A stretch of DNA of 58,729 nucleotides from Anaerolineales bacterium (GCA_016928525.1 JAFGKO010000009.1:1-58729), one strand, 5' to 3'. Counted from the stretch's first letter, positions 1 through 11,473 are shown. The notes: generated by a model not told the origin, from the letters alone. Translations and numbers: made by a program.

Positions 1-388
1 AAACGGGCTCAATTTGTAAGGTTCGATAGCGCCGGATTGAAATCCCGGTTACTTCGTCATCCGCTTTTAGCGGAAACTAAAGTTTATCAAGTTTTCGAAA
101 ACCTTGAATAAGTTATAATCCAAGGCTTAGTTGTGGATAACAAACGATCGAACGACCTTTTGTCCTTGGGGTGAACGACTGGTCGTATCTGGGCAAGCGA
201 CAGGTTATTAGCGGTGGGTGGCCCATTTGCAAAGGATGCCGAAACTCCTTTCATCACCTCGTTACCTTGGCCGCCAAGAGATTACAATTATGGATTGTGG
301 CAGGCGCCTGAGAAGACCACACTGCCCTATGTTTTATAAGACTTACCCTGCAAGAAATGGGAACTGAAAATATTACCTGGAGGACCTC
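1..388 (+). promoter_or_regulatory. Upstream region and long leader of the GH94 operon
   Basis: No convincing gene lies here. A TATAAT box at 114-119 could be a -10 element, without a good -35 partner. Further down there are short stems (AAAGGA at 231-236 with TCCTTT at 246-251; a CTTGG/CCAAG stem near 277-289), so the 270-nt leader may fold, but I could not match it to a known riboswitch. A Shine-Dalgarno GGAGG sits just before the ATG at 389. Confidence 0.3.
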
Positions 389-2959
389 ATGCGTTTCGGC
401 CATTTTGATGACCAACACCGCGAATATGTAATTGAACGCCCTGACACTCCCCTACCCTGGATCAATTATCTGGGGAGCGTAGCCTACTTTGGCATTATCT
501 CCAACACTGCTGGCGGGTACTCTTTTTATAAAGATGCTCGCTTGCGACGCCTGACTCGTTACCGTTACAACAACGCCCCGCTGGACATGGGCGGGCGTTA
601 TATTTACCTGCGGGATGACGCCCCGCATCTTTCTACGCCTCGAGTCTGGTCGCCGTCATGGATGCCGGTCCGCCGCTCGCTGGATTCCTACGAGTGCCGC
701 CATGGGATGGGCTATACCACCATCAAATCCCAATTGGCGGGGATCGAATCCCAGACCCGCTATTTTGTCCCGCTCGGAGACGACCTCGAAATCTGGGAAC
801 TGACCCTCACTAATCAGCGCAGCGAAACCGCGGACTTATCCATCTTTTCTGCCGTCGAGTTCGCGCTATGGGATGCTAATGATGACGCCACCAACTTCCA
901 GCGCAATTATTCTGTGGGGGAGGTAGAAGTTGCCCCCTTCTCTCTACCAGGGCGAGGCGCTGCCCTGAGCTTGTCGAAGGGGGGCGGGGGTGAGGGCCGG
1001 GTAATTTTCCACAAAACCGAATACCGCGAACGCCGTGACCATTTCGCCTACTTCGCTTGCTCTGAACCGCTGGCCGGGTTCGACACTGATCGCGAGGCCT
1101 TCCTCGGTCCATATCGGGGCTGGGATGCGCCTCAAGCGGTGGAAGCAGGCCACTCCTCTGGTTCGATCGCGCACGGCTGGCAACCCATCGGCGCACAGCA
1201 TGTAAAAGTCCATTTGGAGGCGGGTGAACAGAAAAAAGTCATCTTCGTCCTCGGTTATCACGCAAACCCCGTTGACGAGAAGTTCGATCCCCCGGATTCG
1301 CAAACGATAAACAAATGCTTGGTATTGCCGGTCATTGAAAAGTATCTCCAGCCTGAAACAGTTGAAAGCGCTTTTCAAGTCTTGCGCGAATATTGGGATG
1401 GGCTGTTGAATAAGTTTCTGGTGATTACGCCAGATGCCCATACCAACCGCATGGTCAACATCTGGAACGCCTACCAGGTGATGATTACGTTCAACATGAG
1501 CCGCTCGGCCTCCTACTTCGAGAGCGGCATCGGGCGCGGCATGGGTTTCCGCGATTCGAACCAGGATTTGCTGGGTTTCATGCACCTGATCCCGGAGCGG
1601 GCCCGCGAACGCATTCTGGACCTGGCCGCCACGCAATTGCCAACAGGCGGCGCATACCACCAATACCAACCGTTGACCAAGCGTGGTAACAATGATGTGG
1701 GCGGCAATTTCAATGATGATCCGCTCTGGCTGGTGCTTTCGGTAGCCGCTTATCTAAAAGAGACCGGCGACTGGAGCATCCTGGATGAGCCAGTGCCTTA
1801 CGATAATGTTCCTGGCACGGAAAAGCCGCTTGTTGAACATTTGCAGCGCTCGATCCAGTACACGCTGGATCGCCTTGGCCCGCACCGACTGCCACTGATC
1901 GGCCGCGCCGACTGGAACGATTGCCTGAACCTGAACTGTTTCTCGGATGCGCCTGGACAATCCTTCCAGACCACTACGAACAAAGAGGGCAAAGTAGCCG
2001 AATCGGTCTTCATTGCCGGCTTGTTTGTGCTGGCGGCGAAAGAAATGGCTGAACTGGTTGAACGCTACAAGCCTGTCCTGAGCATGGCCGAAGGATTGAA
2101 AGTTGAAGCTTTGCCCAAAACATTCAACCTTCAACCTTCAACTTTTTACACAGATGCGGCTGAACAAATGGGACAAACCATCTGGACCCACGGCTGGGAT
2201 GGCGACTGGTTCCGGCGCGCGTACGATGACTTCGGTCACGTGCTTGGGTCGAAGGAAAACGACGAGGGGCGCATCTTCATCGAGCCGCAAGGGATCTGTG
2301 TCATGGCTGGCCTGGGAATGGAGGATGGCCGCGCCGAAAAGGCCTTGGACTCGGTGGCCGAGCATCTGGCTACACCGCATGGTATCGTCCTGCACCAGCC
2401 AGGTTTCACAAGATACTATCTACACCTGGGCGAAATCTCGACGTACCCTGCCGGTTATAAAGAGAACGCGGGGATTTTCTGTCACACCAATCCCTGGATC
2501 ATGATCGCCGAAACGATGATTGGGCGCGGTGACAAGGCGTTCGATTATTACCTGCGCATCAATCCATCGGCGCGTGAAGAACTGAGCGATGTACATCGTT
2601 GCGAGCCGTATGTCTATGCCCAGATGATTGCGGGCAAAGATGCGCCCACCCATGGCGAGGCCAAAAACTCCTGGCTGACGGGCACCGCCGCCTGGAACTA
2701 TGTTGCCATCACCCAATGGATCCTGGGCATCCAGCCTACATATGATGGGCTACAGATCGCGCCGGTCATCCCCTCCGCATGGGATGGCTTCGAAGTGGTG
2801 CGCAATTACCGGGGAGCCCGCTACGAGATCAAGGTCGAGCGGCGCGGGCCGGGCAACAGCATCCAATTGGAAGTAGATGGCCTTCCCATCGCCGGAACGG
2901 TTGTGCCCTTCCCCCAGTCAGAGGCAAAACAAGTTTGTGTTCTTGTAATAGTGAAGTAA
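389..2959 (+). CDS. GH94 cellobiose phosphorylase-type enzyme
   Basis: Cytosolic inverting phosphorylase that would split cellobiose, or a close beta-glucobiose, with phosphate into glucose 1-phosphate and glucose. The N-terminus ([15 protein letters not shown]) and the block around residues 425-455 ([15 protein letters not shown], then NFNDDPLWL) match the cellobiose phosphorylase branch; Asp443/Asp444 of NDDP should include the general acid. There is no signal peptide. At 856 aa it is longer than the usual 800-820. Two low-complexity stretches, about residues 182-205 and 561-586, are palindromic repeat DNA kept in frame. A good Shine-Dalgarno (TGGAGGACC) supports this start. The following GH3 and GH1 genes suggest uptake and degradation of beta-glucan oligomers. 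Family is secure; exact substrate is inferred. Confidence 0.92.
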   Translation: MRFGHFDDQHREYVIERPDTPLPWINYLGSVAYFGIISNTAGGYSFYKDARLRRLTRYRYNNAPLDMGGRYIYLRDDAPHLSTPRVWSPSWMPVRRSLDSYECRHGMGYTTIKSQLAGIESQTRYFVPLGDDLEIWELTLTNQRSETADLSIFSAVEFALWDANDDATNFQRNYSVGEVEVAPFSLPGRGAALSLSKGGGGEGRVIFHKTEYRERRDHFAYFACSEPLAGFDTDREAFLGPYRGWDAPQAVEAGHSSGSIAHGWQPIGAQHVKVHLEAGEQKKVIFVLGYHANPVDEKFDPPDSQTINKCLVLPVIEKYLQPETVESAFQVLREYWDGLLNKFLVITPDAHTNRMVNIWNAYQVMITFNMSRSASYFESGIGRGMGFRDSNQDLLGFMHLIPERARERILDLAATQLPTGGAYHQYQPLTKRGNNDVGGNFNDDPLWLVLSVAAYLKETGDWSILDEPVPYDNVPGTEKPLVEHLQRSIQYTLDRLGPHRLPLIGRADWNDCLNLNCFSDAPGQSFQTTTNKEGKVAESVFIAGLFVLAAKEMAELVERYKPVLSMAEGLKVEALPKTFNLQPSTFYTDAAEQMGQTIWTHGWDGDWFRRAYDDFGHVLGSKENDEGRIFIEPQGICVMAGLGMEDGRAEKALDSVAEHLATPHGIVLHQPGFTRYYLHLGEISTYPAGYKENAGIFCHTNPWIMIAETMIGRGDKAFDYYLRINPSAREELSDVHRCEPYVYAQMIAGKDAPTHGEAKNSWLTGTAAWNYVAITQWILGIQPTYDGLQIAPVIPSAWDGFEVVRNYRGARYEIKVERRGPGNSIQLEVDGLPIAGTVVPFPQSEAKQVCVLVIVK
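963..981. repeat. Palindromic repeat core inside the GH94 coding sequence
   Basis: The 19-nt core CCCTGAGCTTGTCGAAGGG lies in the first GH94 gene and encodes part of a glycine-rich insertion, without breaking the frame. Similar cores occur at 2075-2095 and, more diverged, at 32594-32617. Confidence 0.65.
2075..2095. repeat. Second palindromic repeat copy inside the GH94 coding sequence
   Basis: A variant of the same repeat, GTCCTGAGCATGGCCGAAGG, followed by TTGAAAGTTGAA and tandem CTTCAACCTTCAAC units up to about 2145. It adds roughly 25 residues between two conserved GH94 segments while keeping the frame. Confidence 0.55.
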
Positions 2960-2986
2960 ATTTGTTTGGGTATAGAAGGAATCCTT

Positions 2987-4906
2987 ATGCGCCGCGCAAT
3001 TACTGTTCTTCTGGTGATTGTTTTTGGGCTTTCGGCTTGCGATCAAGTGGTTTCTCCCCCCGCTCCACTGACTACAACGGCCATTCCAACCCCTCTCGCT
3101 TTCGATGCCGGCCAGTCGGTCTCAGAACGAGTCGACACGTTGCTGGGTCAGATGACGCTGGACGAGAAAATCGGCCAGATGACGCAAGTTGAAGAGAATA
3201 GTATCCAGCCAGGCGACATCACCCACTATTTCATCGGCTCGATTTTGAGCGGTGGAGGTGGCAGTCAGTCTGCGAACTCGGCAAGATCCTGGGCCAGGAC
3301 AATCGAAGGGCTCCAGCAAGAGGCGTTGGCAACCCGCCTGGGCATCCCCATCATTTATGGCGTGGACGCGATCCACGGTCACGCAAGTTTATACGGTGCA
3401 ACGGTCTTTCCGCAGCCAATCGGCCTGGGCGCTACCTGGAATGCCGACCTAGTCCGCCAGATCGGGCAGGCGACCGCCGAAGAGATGCTGGCAACGGGTA
3501 TCCCCTGGAATTTTGCCCCGGTCATTGCTGTCCCGCAGGATATCCGTTGGGGCCGGACGTATGAGTCCTACGGGGAGGACACCGATCTGGTGAGTGAATT
3601 GGGCGTTGCTTTCATTGAAGGACTGCAATCCCTGCCTGACGGATACACGCCCGCTTCAGGCCAGGACCTGTACCTGTTGGCGACGCCCAAGCATTTTCTC
3701 GGCGATGGCGGTACCACCTTCGGCACATCGACCCAGGTTATCTATAAACCTTACTTGATCGATCAGGGCGATATGCGCTTCGATGAAGCCATGATCCGAA
3801 GCTTATTCCTGCCGTCTTACCGGGCTGCCCTGGATAGTGGCGCAAAGAGTGTCATGATTTCCTTTAGCAGTTGGAACGGGACTATGATGCACGCCCAGGA
3901 ATACTGGATTACCGATGTGCTCAAGGGCGAACTTGGTTTCCAGGGTTTTGTCGTCTCCGACTGGGGCGGCATAGACCAGATTGACGACGATTATTACACG
4001 TCTGTCGTTACAGCCATCAACGCCGGCATAGATATGAACATGGTTCCCTATGATTATGTCCGCTTTATTGATACGATGAAACAGGCTGTCCAGGAGGGCG
4101 ATATCCCCGAAGGACGGATTGACGACGCCGTGCGCCGCATTCTGACGGTCAAATTCGAGCTTGGCTTGTTCGACCACCCGTATGCTGACCCGGCTTTGCT
4201 CGATTCTGTTGGCTCGGACGAGCACCGTGCGCTGGCGCGCCAGGCCGTGCGTGAGTCGCTGGTGTTGCTGAAGAATGATAATTCCACTCTCCCGATTGCC
4301 AAGGACACACCCTTGATCTACGTTGCCGGGCAGGGAGCGGATGACATTGGGATGCAGTGCGGAGGTTGGACGACTGAGTGGCAGGGCAAGACCGGGGATA
4401 TCCAACTCGGCACAACCATCTTGCAAGGCATTCAGGCGACGGTCTCGAAGGGTGCAAAGGTGGAATATAATGTCCGCGGTGAATTCGATGGAATGGCAGA
4501 TATCGGTATTCTCGTAGTCGGCGAGCAGCCTTACGCTGAAGGAGTAGGCGATGCGAGCGACCTGAGTCTCTCGCAGACAGATATGCAGGTCATTACAAAC
4601 CTGCGCGCTCACAGCCGGAAACTGGTTGTCATTATTCTTTCCGGGCGGCCGCTTGTCATCACTGAGCAGTTCCAGATTGCAGATGCCTGGGTAGCAGCCT
4701 GGCTCCCCGGCACGGAAGGCGCGGGAGTGACCGATGTCCTATTTGGCAATTATCCTTTTACCGGGAAACTCCCTTATACCTGGCCGCGGGCTAACGAGCA
4801 GTTGCCCCTCAACAAAAACAACGCAGCCGACCTGACTGGCTGTGATGCCCCGCTGTTCCCCTATGGTTACGGCTTGGGCGAAGCTGGCAGCCAACCCGTT
4901 GAATGA
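2987..4906 (+). CDS. Lipid-anchored GH3 beta-glucosidase
   Basis: Retaining glycoside hydrolase of family 3, probably releasing glucose from cello- or beta-gluco-oligosaccharides outside the membrane. The N-terminus is a lipoprotein signal (hydrophobic run ending GLSAC), so the mature protein should be anchored by Cys17. The (beta/alpha)8 domain spans about residues 45-400, with the KHFLGDGGT motif near residue 230 and the nucleophile Asp325 in VVSDWGG. The second alpha/beta sandwich domain follows to residue 639. I take ATG 2987 (Shine-Dalgarno GAAGG) rather than the upstream in-frame GTG, because the signal peptide then begins properly. It lies 27 nt behind the GH94 gene, so they are probably cotranscribed. 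Confidence 0.93.
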   Translation: MRRAITVLLVIVFGLSACDQVVSPPAPLTTTAIPTPLAFDAGQSVSERVDTLLGQMTLDEKIGQMTQVEENSIQPGDITHYFIGSILSGGGGSQSANSARSWARTIEGLQQEALATRLGIPIIYGVDAIHGHASLYGATVFPQPIGLGATWNADLVRQIGQATAEEMLATGIPWNFAPVIAVPQDIRWGRTYESYGEDTDLVSELGVAFIEGLQSLPDGYTPASGQDLYLLATPKHFLGDGGTTFGTSTQVIYKPYLIDQGDMRFDEAMIRSLFLPSYRAALDSGAKSVMISFSSWNGTMMHAQEYWITDVLKGELGFQGFVVSDWGGIDQIDDDYYTSVVTAINAGIDMNMVPYDYVRFIDTMKQAVQEGDIPEGRIDDAVRRILTVKFELGLFDHPYADPALLDSVGSDEHRALARQAVRESLVLLKNDNSTLPIAKDTPLIYVAGQGADDIGMQCGGWTTEWQGKTGDIQLGTTILQGIQATVSKGAKVEYNVRGEFDGMADIGILVVGEQPYAEGVGDASDLSLSQTDMQVITNLRAHSRKLVVIILSGRPLVITEQFQIADAWVAAWLPGTEGAGVTDVLFGNYPFTGKLPYTWPRANEQLPLNKNNAADLTGCDAPLFPYGYGLGEAGSQPVE

Positions 4907-4950
4907 CCAGACTGCCCGTAAAATCTAATTACAAACAAGACCCTATCTGA

Positions 4951-6421
<1,471 letters not shown>

Positions 6422-6456
6422 TAGTGACAAGAGAACAAAAGATTTCACAAAAACCT

Positions 6457-6516
6457 GTGGTCTCGACACGCGCCCCGCTAAGCGGAGCGGTGCGGGGTAC
6501 GTCCCTCGAAAACCAC
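6457..6516. repeat. Second palindromic repeat in the GH1-GH94 gap
   Basis: Arms beginning GTGGTCTCGACACG and ending TCGAAAACCAC surround a GC-rich centre (GCCCCGC with GCGGGG). It is of the same style as the preceding repeat. Together they fill most of the 158-nt gap. Confidence 0.55.
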
Positions 6517-6545
6517 TCGGGACTACTCGACCAGCGAGGAAAATT

Positions 6546-8945
6546 ATGCAATACGGGCATTTCGACGATAACGCAAAAGAATATGTCATCACCCACCCCG
6601 ATACGCCAGCCTCTTGGAGCAACTACCTGGGCTCCACTGAGTATGGGGCAATCATTACCAACAACGCTGGTGGTTACGGTTTCTTCCAGTCAGGCGCGCG
6701 CGGACGCTTCCTGCGCTTGCGTTTCAACAGTGTCCCGCTCGACCAGCCTGGTCGCTACTTCTACCTGCGCGATAACGGGGACGGCGATTACTGGTCAGCC
6801 TCCTGGCAGCCAGTGGGCAAGCCGCTCGATCAATACCAGTCTATCTGCCGCCACGGCACGGCCTATACGGTTATCGAATCGCGCTATGCGGGTATTGCTG
6901 CCGAAACCACCTACTTCGTCCCGCTCGGCCAGACCTTCGAATATTGGCGTTTGAAGGTTACCAACGAGAGCGACCATCCCCGCGAGCTATCCCTGTTTTC
7001 TTTCTGCGAATTTACAAATCAGTGGGACACCTTCCAGGACTCGGTCAACCTGCAATACTCTCTTTTCATCGTGCGCGGCGAGTTGACAGGAGACAAACTG
7101 TTGCGGCTTGCTATCCAGGATAATTTGACCTCCGAAACCGAGGGTTTCTTCCTGCACGACATTGCGCGTCATACCTGGATGGGGATGTCTGGTTCCGTTA
7201 TAAAAGGTTTTGATACCAGTCGGGAATCTTTCCTGGGACCCTACCGCAGTTACCATAATTCGCTGGCCGTCGAGCAGGGATGCTGCGCGAACAGCACCGT
7301 TTACGGTGACAATGCCTGCGGCAGCCTGCAAACCGACCTCAGCCTCCAACCCGGCGAGAGCCGCGAGATCTTGCTCATGCTCGGCATCGGCGATGCGCGC
7401 ACTGTCGGTAAACGGATCTTCATCGAATTCGGCTCGCTCGAACGAGCCGAGTTGGAACTGAAAAAATTAAAATCCCACTGGCATGATCGGCTTGGCAGCC
7501 TGATCGTCGAAACGCCCGATGAGGAATTCAATCATACGGTCAACGTCTGGGGCTTGTACAACAGCCTGATTACCTTCGCCTGGTCGCGCGCCGCCAGCCT
7601 GGTTTACAACGGCGAACGCGATGGGCTGGGCTTCCGCGACTCGGTCCAGGACTTGCTCGGCGTGGTGGCCGCCATCCCGGACGAGGCGCGCCAGCGCCTG
7701 GAACTGATGCTGACGGGACAGGTTTCCAACGGCGGCGCGATGCCCGTCATCAGGCCCTTCGAGCACCGGCCTGGCCACGAGACGCCGCCTGCTGACGAAG
7801 AATATCGCTCAGACGATTGCCTGTGGTTCTTCAACGCCGTGCCTGCCTATGTCAACGAGACGGGCGACTTCGACTTCTACAACAAAGTCTTGCCTTACGC
7901 CGATCAGGGCGAAGCGACCGTCTTCGGTCACCTGCGGCGCGCACTCGAATTCAACTTGGAACGCACGGGAAAGCACGGCCTGCCGTGTGGCCTGTCCGCG
8001 GACTGGAACGATTGCCTGCGGCTGGGTTACTACGGCGAGAGCCTGTTCGTTGCCTTCCAGGTGCGGCTGGGGCTGACTGTTTATGCCGAAATAGCCGATC
8101 GATTGGGCTATCCCGAAGAGGCTGCCTGGGCACTAAATGAGCGCGAGAAATTGGATTCCAATATTCAGGCCTACACCTGGGACGGTGACTGGTTCATCTG
8201 GGCCATCGCAGAAGATGGCACGGTCTACGGCACAAAAGATTATGAGGAAGGTCAGGTTTACCTGAACACACAGGTCTGGTCAGTCATCAGCGAAGCGGCC
8301 ACACCGGAACAGGCCGAGCGTTGCATGGAAACTGTCCATACGCAGCTTGCCACCCCCTATGGATTGATGCTTTGTGCCCCGCCTTTCGTCAAAGCTCCTA
8401 TCGAGGTGATGCGCGCCGTGGTCTTCAACCCGGGTATCAAAGAGAATGCCGGTATCTTCAACCACACGCAAGGCTGGGGCGTGATGGCCGCGTGCATGCT
8501 GGGGGACGGCGATCGCGCCTACGAATATTATCGTGCCGCCATGCCGGCGGCCTATAATACCCGTGCTGAAATCCGCCAATGCGAGCCGTACGTCCAGTCG
8601 CAGACCACCTACTCCACTTTCTCCCCCCGCCCGGGCAACTCGCGCACATCCTGGTTGACGGGCGCAGCGGCGTGGAGCTACTTCAGCGCGACACAATACA
8701 TCTTGGGCATCCGCCCTGAATTGGACGGTTTGCGGATCGACCCGTGCATCCCGTCAGCTTGGGACGGCTTTTCTGTGACGCGCAGGTTCAGGTCCAGTAC
8801 GTATCGGATCGTCGTCCATAACCCGCAGGGGGTGTGCAGGGGTGTTGTCAAAATGACCGTAAACGGGAAAAAAGTTCCTGGAAATTTAATTCCGGCGGAT
8901 TTGCCCGGCGACGAGCACCGGGTTGATGTCTGGCTGGGAAGGTAA
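6546..8945 (+). CDS. GH94 glycoside phosphorylase, divergent from the first
   Basis: Second GH94 phosphorylase, 799 aa (family-typical length), starting at ATG 6546 behind GAGGAA. The N-terminus (MQYGHFDDNAKEYVI) is clearly paralogous to the enzyme at 389. The acceptor-site region differs: instead of the [13 protein letters not shown] block it has GGAMPVIRPFEHRPGHE followed by SDDCLWFF. The catalytic Asp is expected in SDDCLW. The changed loop suggests another acceptor sugar, for example a different beta-linked disaccharide or a chitobiose-type substrate; the sequence alone does not settle it. It has no secretion signal and is last in the sugar operon. Confidence 0.88.
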   Translation: MQYGHFDDNAKEYVITHPDTPASWSNYLGSTEYGAIITNNAGGYGFFQSGARGRFLRLRFNSVPLDQPGRYFYLRDNGDGDYWSASWQPVGKPLDQYQSICRHGTAYTVIESRYAGIAAETTYFVPLGQTFEYWRLKVTNESDHPRELSLFSFCEFTNQWDTFQDSVNLQYSLFIVRGELTGDKLLRLAIQDNLTSETEGFFLHDIARHTWMGMSGSVIKGFDTSRESFLGPYRSYHNSLAVEQGCCANSTVYGDNACGSLQTDLSLQPGESREILLMLGIGDARTVGKRIFIEFGSLERAELELKKLKSHWHDRLGSLIVETPDEEFNHTVNVWGLYNSLITFAWSRAASLVYNGERDGLGFRDSVQDLLGVVAAIPDEARQRLELMLTGQVSNGGAMPVIRPFEHRPGHETPPADEEYRSDDCLWFFNAVPAYVNETGDFDFYNKVLPYADQGEATVFGHLRRALEFNLERTGKHGLPCGLSADWNDCLRLGYYGESLFVAFQVRLGLTVYAEIADRLGYPEEAAWALNEREKLDSNIQAYTWDGDWFIWAIAEDGTVYGTKDYEEGQVYLNTQVWSVISEAATPEQAERCMETVHTQLATPYGLMLCAPPFVKAPIEVMRAVVFNPGIKENAGIFNHTQGWGVMAACMLGDGDRAYEYYRAAMPAAYNTRAEIRQCEPYVQSQTTYSTFSPRPGNSRTSWLTGAAAWSYFSATQYILGIRPELDGLRIDPCIPSAWDGFSVTRRFRSSTYRIVVHNPQGVCRGVVKMTVNGKKVPGNLIPADLPGDEHRVDVWLGR

Positions 8946-8996
8946 TTGGGAAAATTATTTCGCCATAACAAATTTCGAAATCTTGATCGGAAGAAC

Positions 8997-9025
8997 TTGA
9001 CTCTTGTGAAAAAAAATGCTATATT
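8997..9025 (+). promoter_or_regulatory. Sigma-70-type promoter of the Rrf2 gene
   Basis: TTGACT at 8997-9002 and TATATT at 9020-9025 are separated by exactly 17 nt. Transcription would start near 9032, about 30 nt before the ATG. Confidence 0.65.
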
Positions 9026-9045
9026 AAGAATAGTCAAGTGTACTA

Positions 9046-9061
9046 ATAGACTTTATAGACT
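9046..9061 (+). promoter_or_regulatory. Candidate Rrf2 operator (direct repeats)
   Basis: Two copies of ATAGACT (9046-9052, 9055-9061) abut the start codon of the Rrf2 gene. The same heptamer recurs as an inverted repeat at 9564-9584 before the next gene, which suggests autoregulation and control of the downstream genes. Confidence 0.45.
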
Positions 9062-9514
9062 ATGAGACTTTCCAAACGCGGTGAATACGGCCTGCGGGCA
9101 ATGATCTTCCTGGCCCATGCCTATAACGAATCGCCCGATGCTATGGTGCAGATCAAAGACATCTCGGCGCAGGAGAAGATTCCGGCTAAATATCTGGAGC
9201 AGATTTTATTAGCGCTCAAAAATGCCGGACTATTGCAAAGTCGCATGGGCATTGGCGGCGGCTACTACTTGGCGCGCCAACCAGAAGACATCAACCTGGG
9301 GCAGATCTTCCGCGTGCTGGACGGGCCGCTGGCACCCGTCCGCTGCGTGAGCCACATGGCCTACGAACCTTGCAGCTGCCCCGACGAACGCACCTGCGGA
9401 CTGCGCATGGTGATGGGTGATGTACGTAACGCAATCGCCGATATCCTTGAAAACACAACACTGGCTGACGTGACCGAACGCGTCGAAGCGGCGCGCACCT
9501 TACTGGAAAACTGA
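9062..9514 (+). CDS. Rrf2-family transcriptional regulator with four cysteines
   Basis: Winged-helix regulator of the Rrf2 family (IscR, NsrR and CymR relatives), 150 aa. The start MRLSKRGEYGLRAM and the wing GGGYYLAR near residue 65 are typical. The effector loop has Cys95, Cys104, Cys106 and Cys112, so a bound Fe-S cluster or other thiol sensing is likely. No Shine-Dalgarno is visible and the leader is only about 30 nt. It is followed by substrate-binding and transport genes that probably form its local regulon. Which signal it senses (iron, redox, NO or a sulfur compound) cannot be read from the sequence. Confidence 0.9.
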   Translation: MRLSKRGEYGLRAMIFLAHAYNESPDAMVQIKDISAQEKIPAKYLEQILLALKNAGLLQSRMGIGGGYYLARQPEDINLGQIFRVLDGPLAPVRCVSHMAYEPCSCPDERTCGLRMVMGDVRNAIADILENTTLADVTERVEAARTLLEN

Positions 9515-9563
9515 GGCTTCGAATCGTGGCGATAGGTTTCGCCGCGATAAAAGTGAGTTTGAT

Positions 9564-9584
9564 AGTCTATTATTTCTATAGACT
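9564..9584 (+). promoter_or_regulatory. Inverted-repeat operator upstream of the first PstS-like gene
   Basis: Perfect inverted repeat AGTCTAT-N7-ATAGACT. The ATAGACT half-site matches the two copies at the Rrf2 gene start. Confidence 0.5.
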
Positions 9585-9615
9585 TTATTGGCTAGTTGAT
9601 AGCCCGGAGGCAAAT

Positions 9616-10572
9616 ATGAAAATTTTGTTTCGCTTCCTCCTTGCAGGGCTTTTGATTGTCCTGATCGTCACTGCCTGTATCCCTTTCGCTGCTCCCGCAA
9701 ATGGAGAATCATTACAAGGCAAAATCACTGTCTCTGGTGCATTTGCACTCTATCCTCTCGTGCTTAGATGGTCAGAAGAATTCCAAAAAGTCTATCCCGG
9801 CGTGAAGTTCGATATCGCTGGCGGGGGCGCAGGGAAAGGTATGGAAGATATTCTGGCACAAAAAGTAGATATTGGTATGGTTTCGCGCGAGATTACGCCG
9901 GAGGAAGAAACACAGGGTGCCTACCCAATTGCGGTTGCCAAAGACGCGGTCTTTCCCATGATTAGCGAGCAAAACCCTGTTTTGAGTGAATTATTAGCCA
10001 GGGGTGTAACTCGCGAAACTCTAACAAAGATTTTCATTACCGGTGAGGTCAGAACCTGGGGACAGGTAGTTGGCAAAACTGATATCACTGATGAAATTCA
10101 TGTGTATACGCGTTCAGAAACTTGCGGCGCGGCCGAAACCTGGGGACTCTACCTTGGCGGCGGGCAGGCAGATTTGTCTGGAAACGGCAGATTTGGCGAT
10201 TCCGGCATTATCCGGGCGCTAATCAAAGACCCGCTGGGTATTGGTTACAGCAATCAGATCTATGCCTATGGCCTTGGAGATATACCCCCGGCTGGGACTA
10301 TTGTCCTGCCAATCGACTTGAATGGTAACAAGCAGGCGGAATCAGATGAGATCCTCGATACGCGCCAGAAAGCAACTGCAGCGGTCGCTTCGGGACTTTA
10401 TCCTGCTCCTCCATCCCGGATTCTATACCTGGTAACGAACGGTAAACCGGATGGCATAGTTCAGGTTTTCATCGAATGGGTTCTGTTGGAAGGCCAGGAC
10501 CTCGTTGATCGCCTGGGATACGTGCAGCTTTCATCAAAACTGTTGGATAGCTCATTGCAAAAAATCAGGTGA
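9616..10572 (+). CDS. PstS-like periplasmic substrate-binding lipoprotein (first copy)
   Basis: Extracytoplasmic binding protein of the phosphate-type PBP family, 318 aa. It has a lipoprotein signal (run ending IVTAC). The conserved opening GKITVSGAFALYPLVLRW, then GGGAGKGMEDILAQKVDIGMVSR and the TRSETCGAAETW segment, resemble anion-binding loops of PstS-type proteins. Start at ATG 9616, preceded by GGAGG. It is a clear paralogue of the protein at 11474. No permease follows directly, so it may serve the PstCAB-like importer downstream with a different affinity, or act as a sensor. Phosphate is the default ligand from the family; another oxyanion is possible. Confidence 0.82.
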   Translation: MKILFRFLLAGLLIVLIVTACIPFAAPANGESLQGKITVSGAFALYPLVLRWSEEFQKVYPGVKFDIAGGGAGKGMEDILAQKVDIGMVSREITPEEETQGAYPIAVAKDAVFPMISEQNPVLSELLARGVTRETLTKIFITGEVRTWGQVVGKTDITDEIHVYTRSETCGAAETWGLYLGGGQADLSGNGRFGDSGIIRALIKDPLGIGYSNQIYAYGLGDIPPAGTIVLPIDLNGNKQAESDEILDTRQKATAAVASGLYPAPPSRILYLVTNGKPDGIVQVFIEWVLLEGQDLVDRLGYVQLSSKLLDSSLQKIR

Positions 10573-10621
10573 GCAAAAGCCACCTTTTTCATATTTTATA
10601 TCCCACTAAGGAGAACTCCAA

Positions 10622-11374
10622 ATGGAATTGACAATCTTGCTCTACGTGTTGGTCGGTTTTTTGGCCCAAACTATCGATGGTGCATTAGGTATGGCCTACG
10701 GGGTCAGTTCGAACACATTCCTGCTCAGCGTTGGCGTGTCGCCAGCAATTGCCAGCGCCAGCGTACATGTGGCGGAAACATTTACGACCGCTGTATCGGG
10801 TGTTTCACACTGGCGTTTGGGAAATGTGGACAAAGATCTGTTCAAAAAGTTGATCATCCCCGGTGTGTTGGGAGCAATCCTCGGCGCTTATATCCTCACA
10901 CAAATTGATGGCAATGTCATCAAACCCTACATCTCAGCCTATCTGCTGGTCATGGGCATTCTCATCCTGGTAAAAGCATTACGCAGCGATCATAAAGATA
11001 GACAAGTGAATGATCATATCAGCATCCTGGGCGTGGTCGGTGGTTTCTTCGATGCCATCGGTGGTGGCGGTTGGGGTCCCATTGTGACCACTACGCTTGT
11101 GGCACGTGGCAATAATCCGCGCTTCACGATTGGCTCGGTCAATCTATCTGAATTCTTCGTGACATTCTCGCAGTCAGTGGTCTTCATCTTTACCCTTTCC
11201 TCCGACCTGCTTTCCAATTGGCAGGTGATCATAGGTCTGTTGGTTGGTGGTGTAATTGCTGCCCCTTTCGCTGCACTGGTGACAAAAAAATTGCCCGTAC
11301 GCGCGTTGATGGGCATGGTCGGTCTGCTCATTATTGGGTTGAGCATAAGGACGATCGTGCTGGCGTTTATATAA
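10622..11374 (+). CDS. TauE/SafE-family anion permease
   Basis: Polytopic protein of 250 aa with about eight hydrophobic segments, of the TauE/SafE (DUF81) family of sulfite, sulfoacetate or other small-anion exporters. The motif FLAQTIDGALGMAYG at the N-terminus and the GGGGWGP motif near residue 145 are family hallmarks. AAGGAG precedes the start. It lies between the two PstS-like genes in the Rrf2-led cluster, which links the cluster to sulfur-type anions as plausibly as to phosphate. The substrate is not determined. Confidence 0.85.
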   Translation: MELTILLYVLVGFLAQTIDGALGMAYGVSSNTFLLSVGVSPAIASASVHVAETFTTAVSGVSHWRLGNVDKDLFKKLIIPGVLGAILGAYILTQIDGNVIKPYISAYLLVMGILILVKALRSDHKDRQVNDHISILGVVGGFFDAIGGGGWGPIVTTTLVARGNNPRFTIGSVNLSEFFVTFSQSVVFIFTLSSDLLSNWQVIIGLLVGGVIAAPFAALVTKKLPVRALMGMVGLLIIGLSIRTIVLAFI

Positions 11375-11473
11375 CCATTTCCTGATGAACAACTAGAGGC
11401 CTCCCTTTAGATAGTCTGGCGAAAGCTCACCGTGTAATGAACTTTCACTTTCAAAAAAAAGGAGAATGAACCA

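Noticed and set aside
944..1669. Long open frame on the minus strand inside the first GH94 gene
   Set aside because: It is a shadow of the GC-rich coding frame, with no ribosome site and no recognisable protein features.
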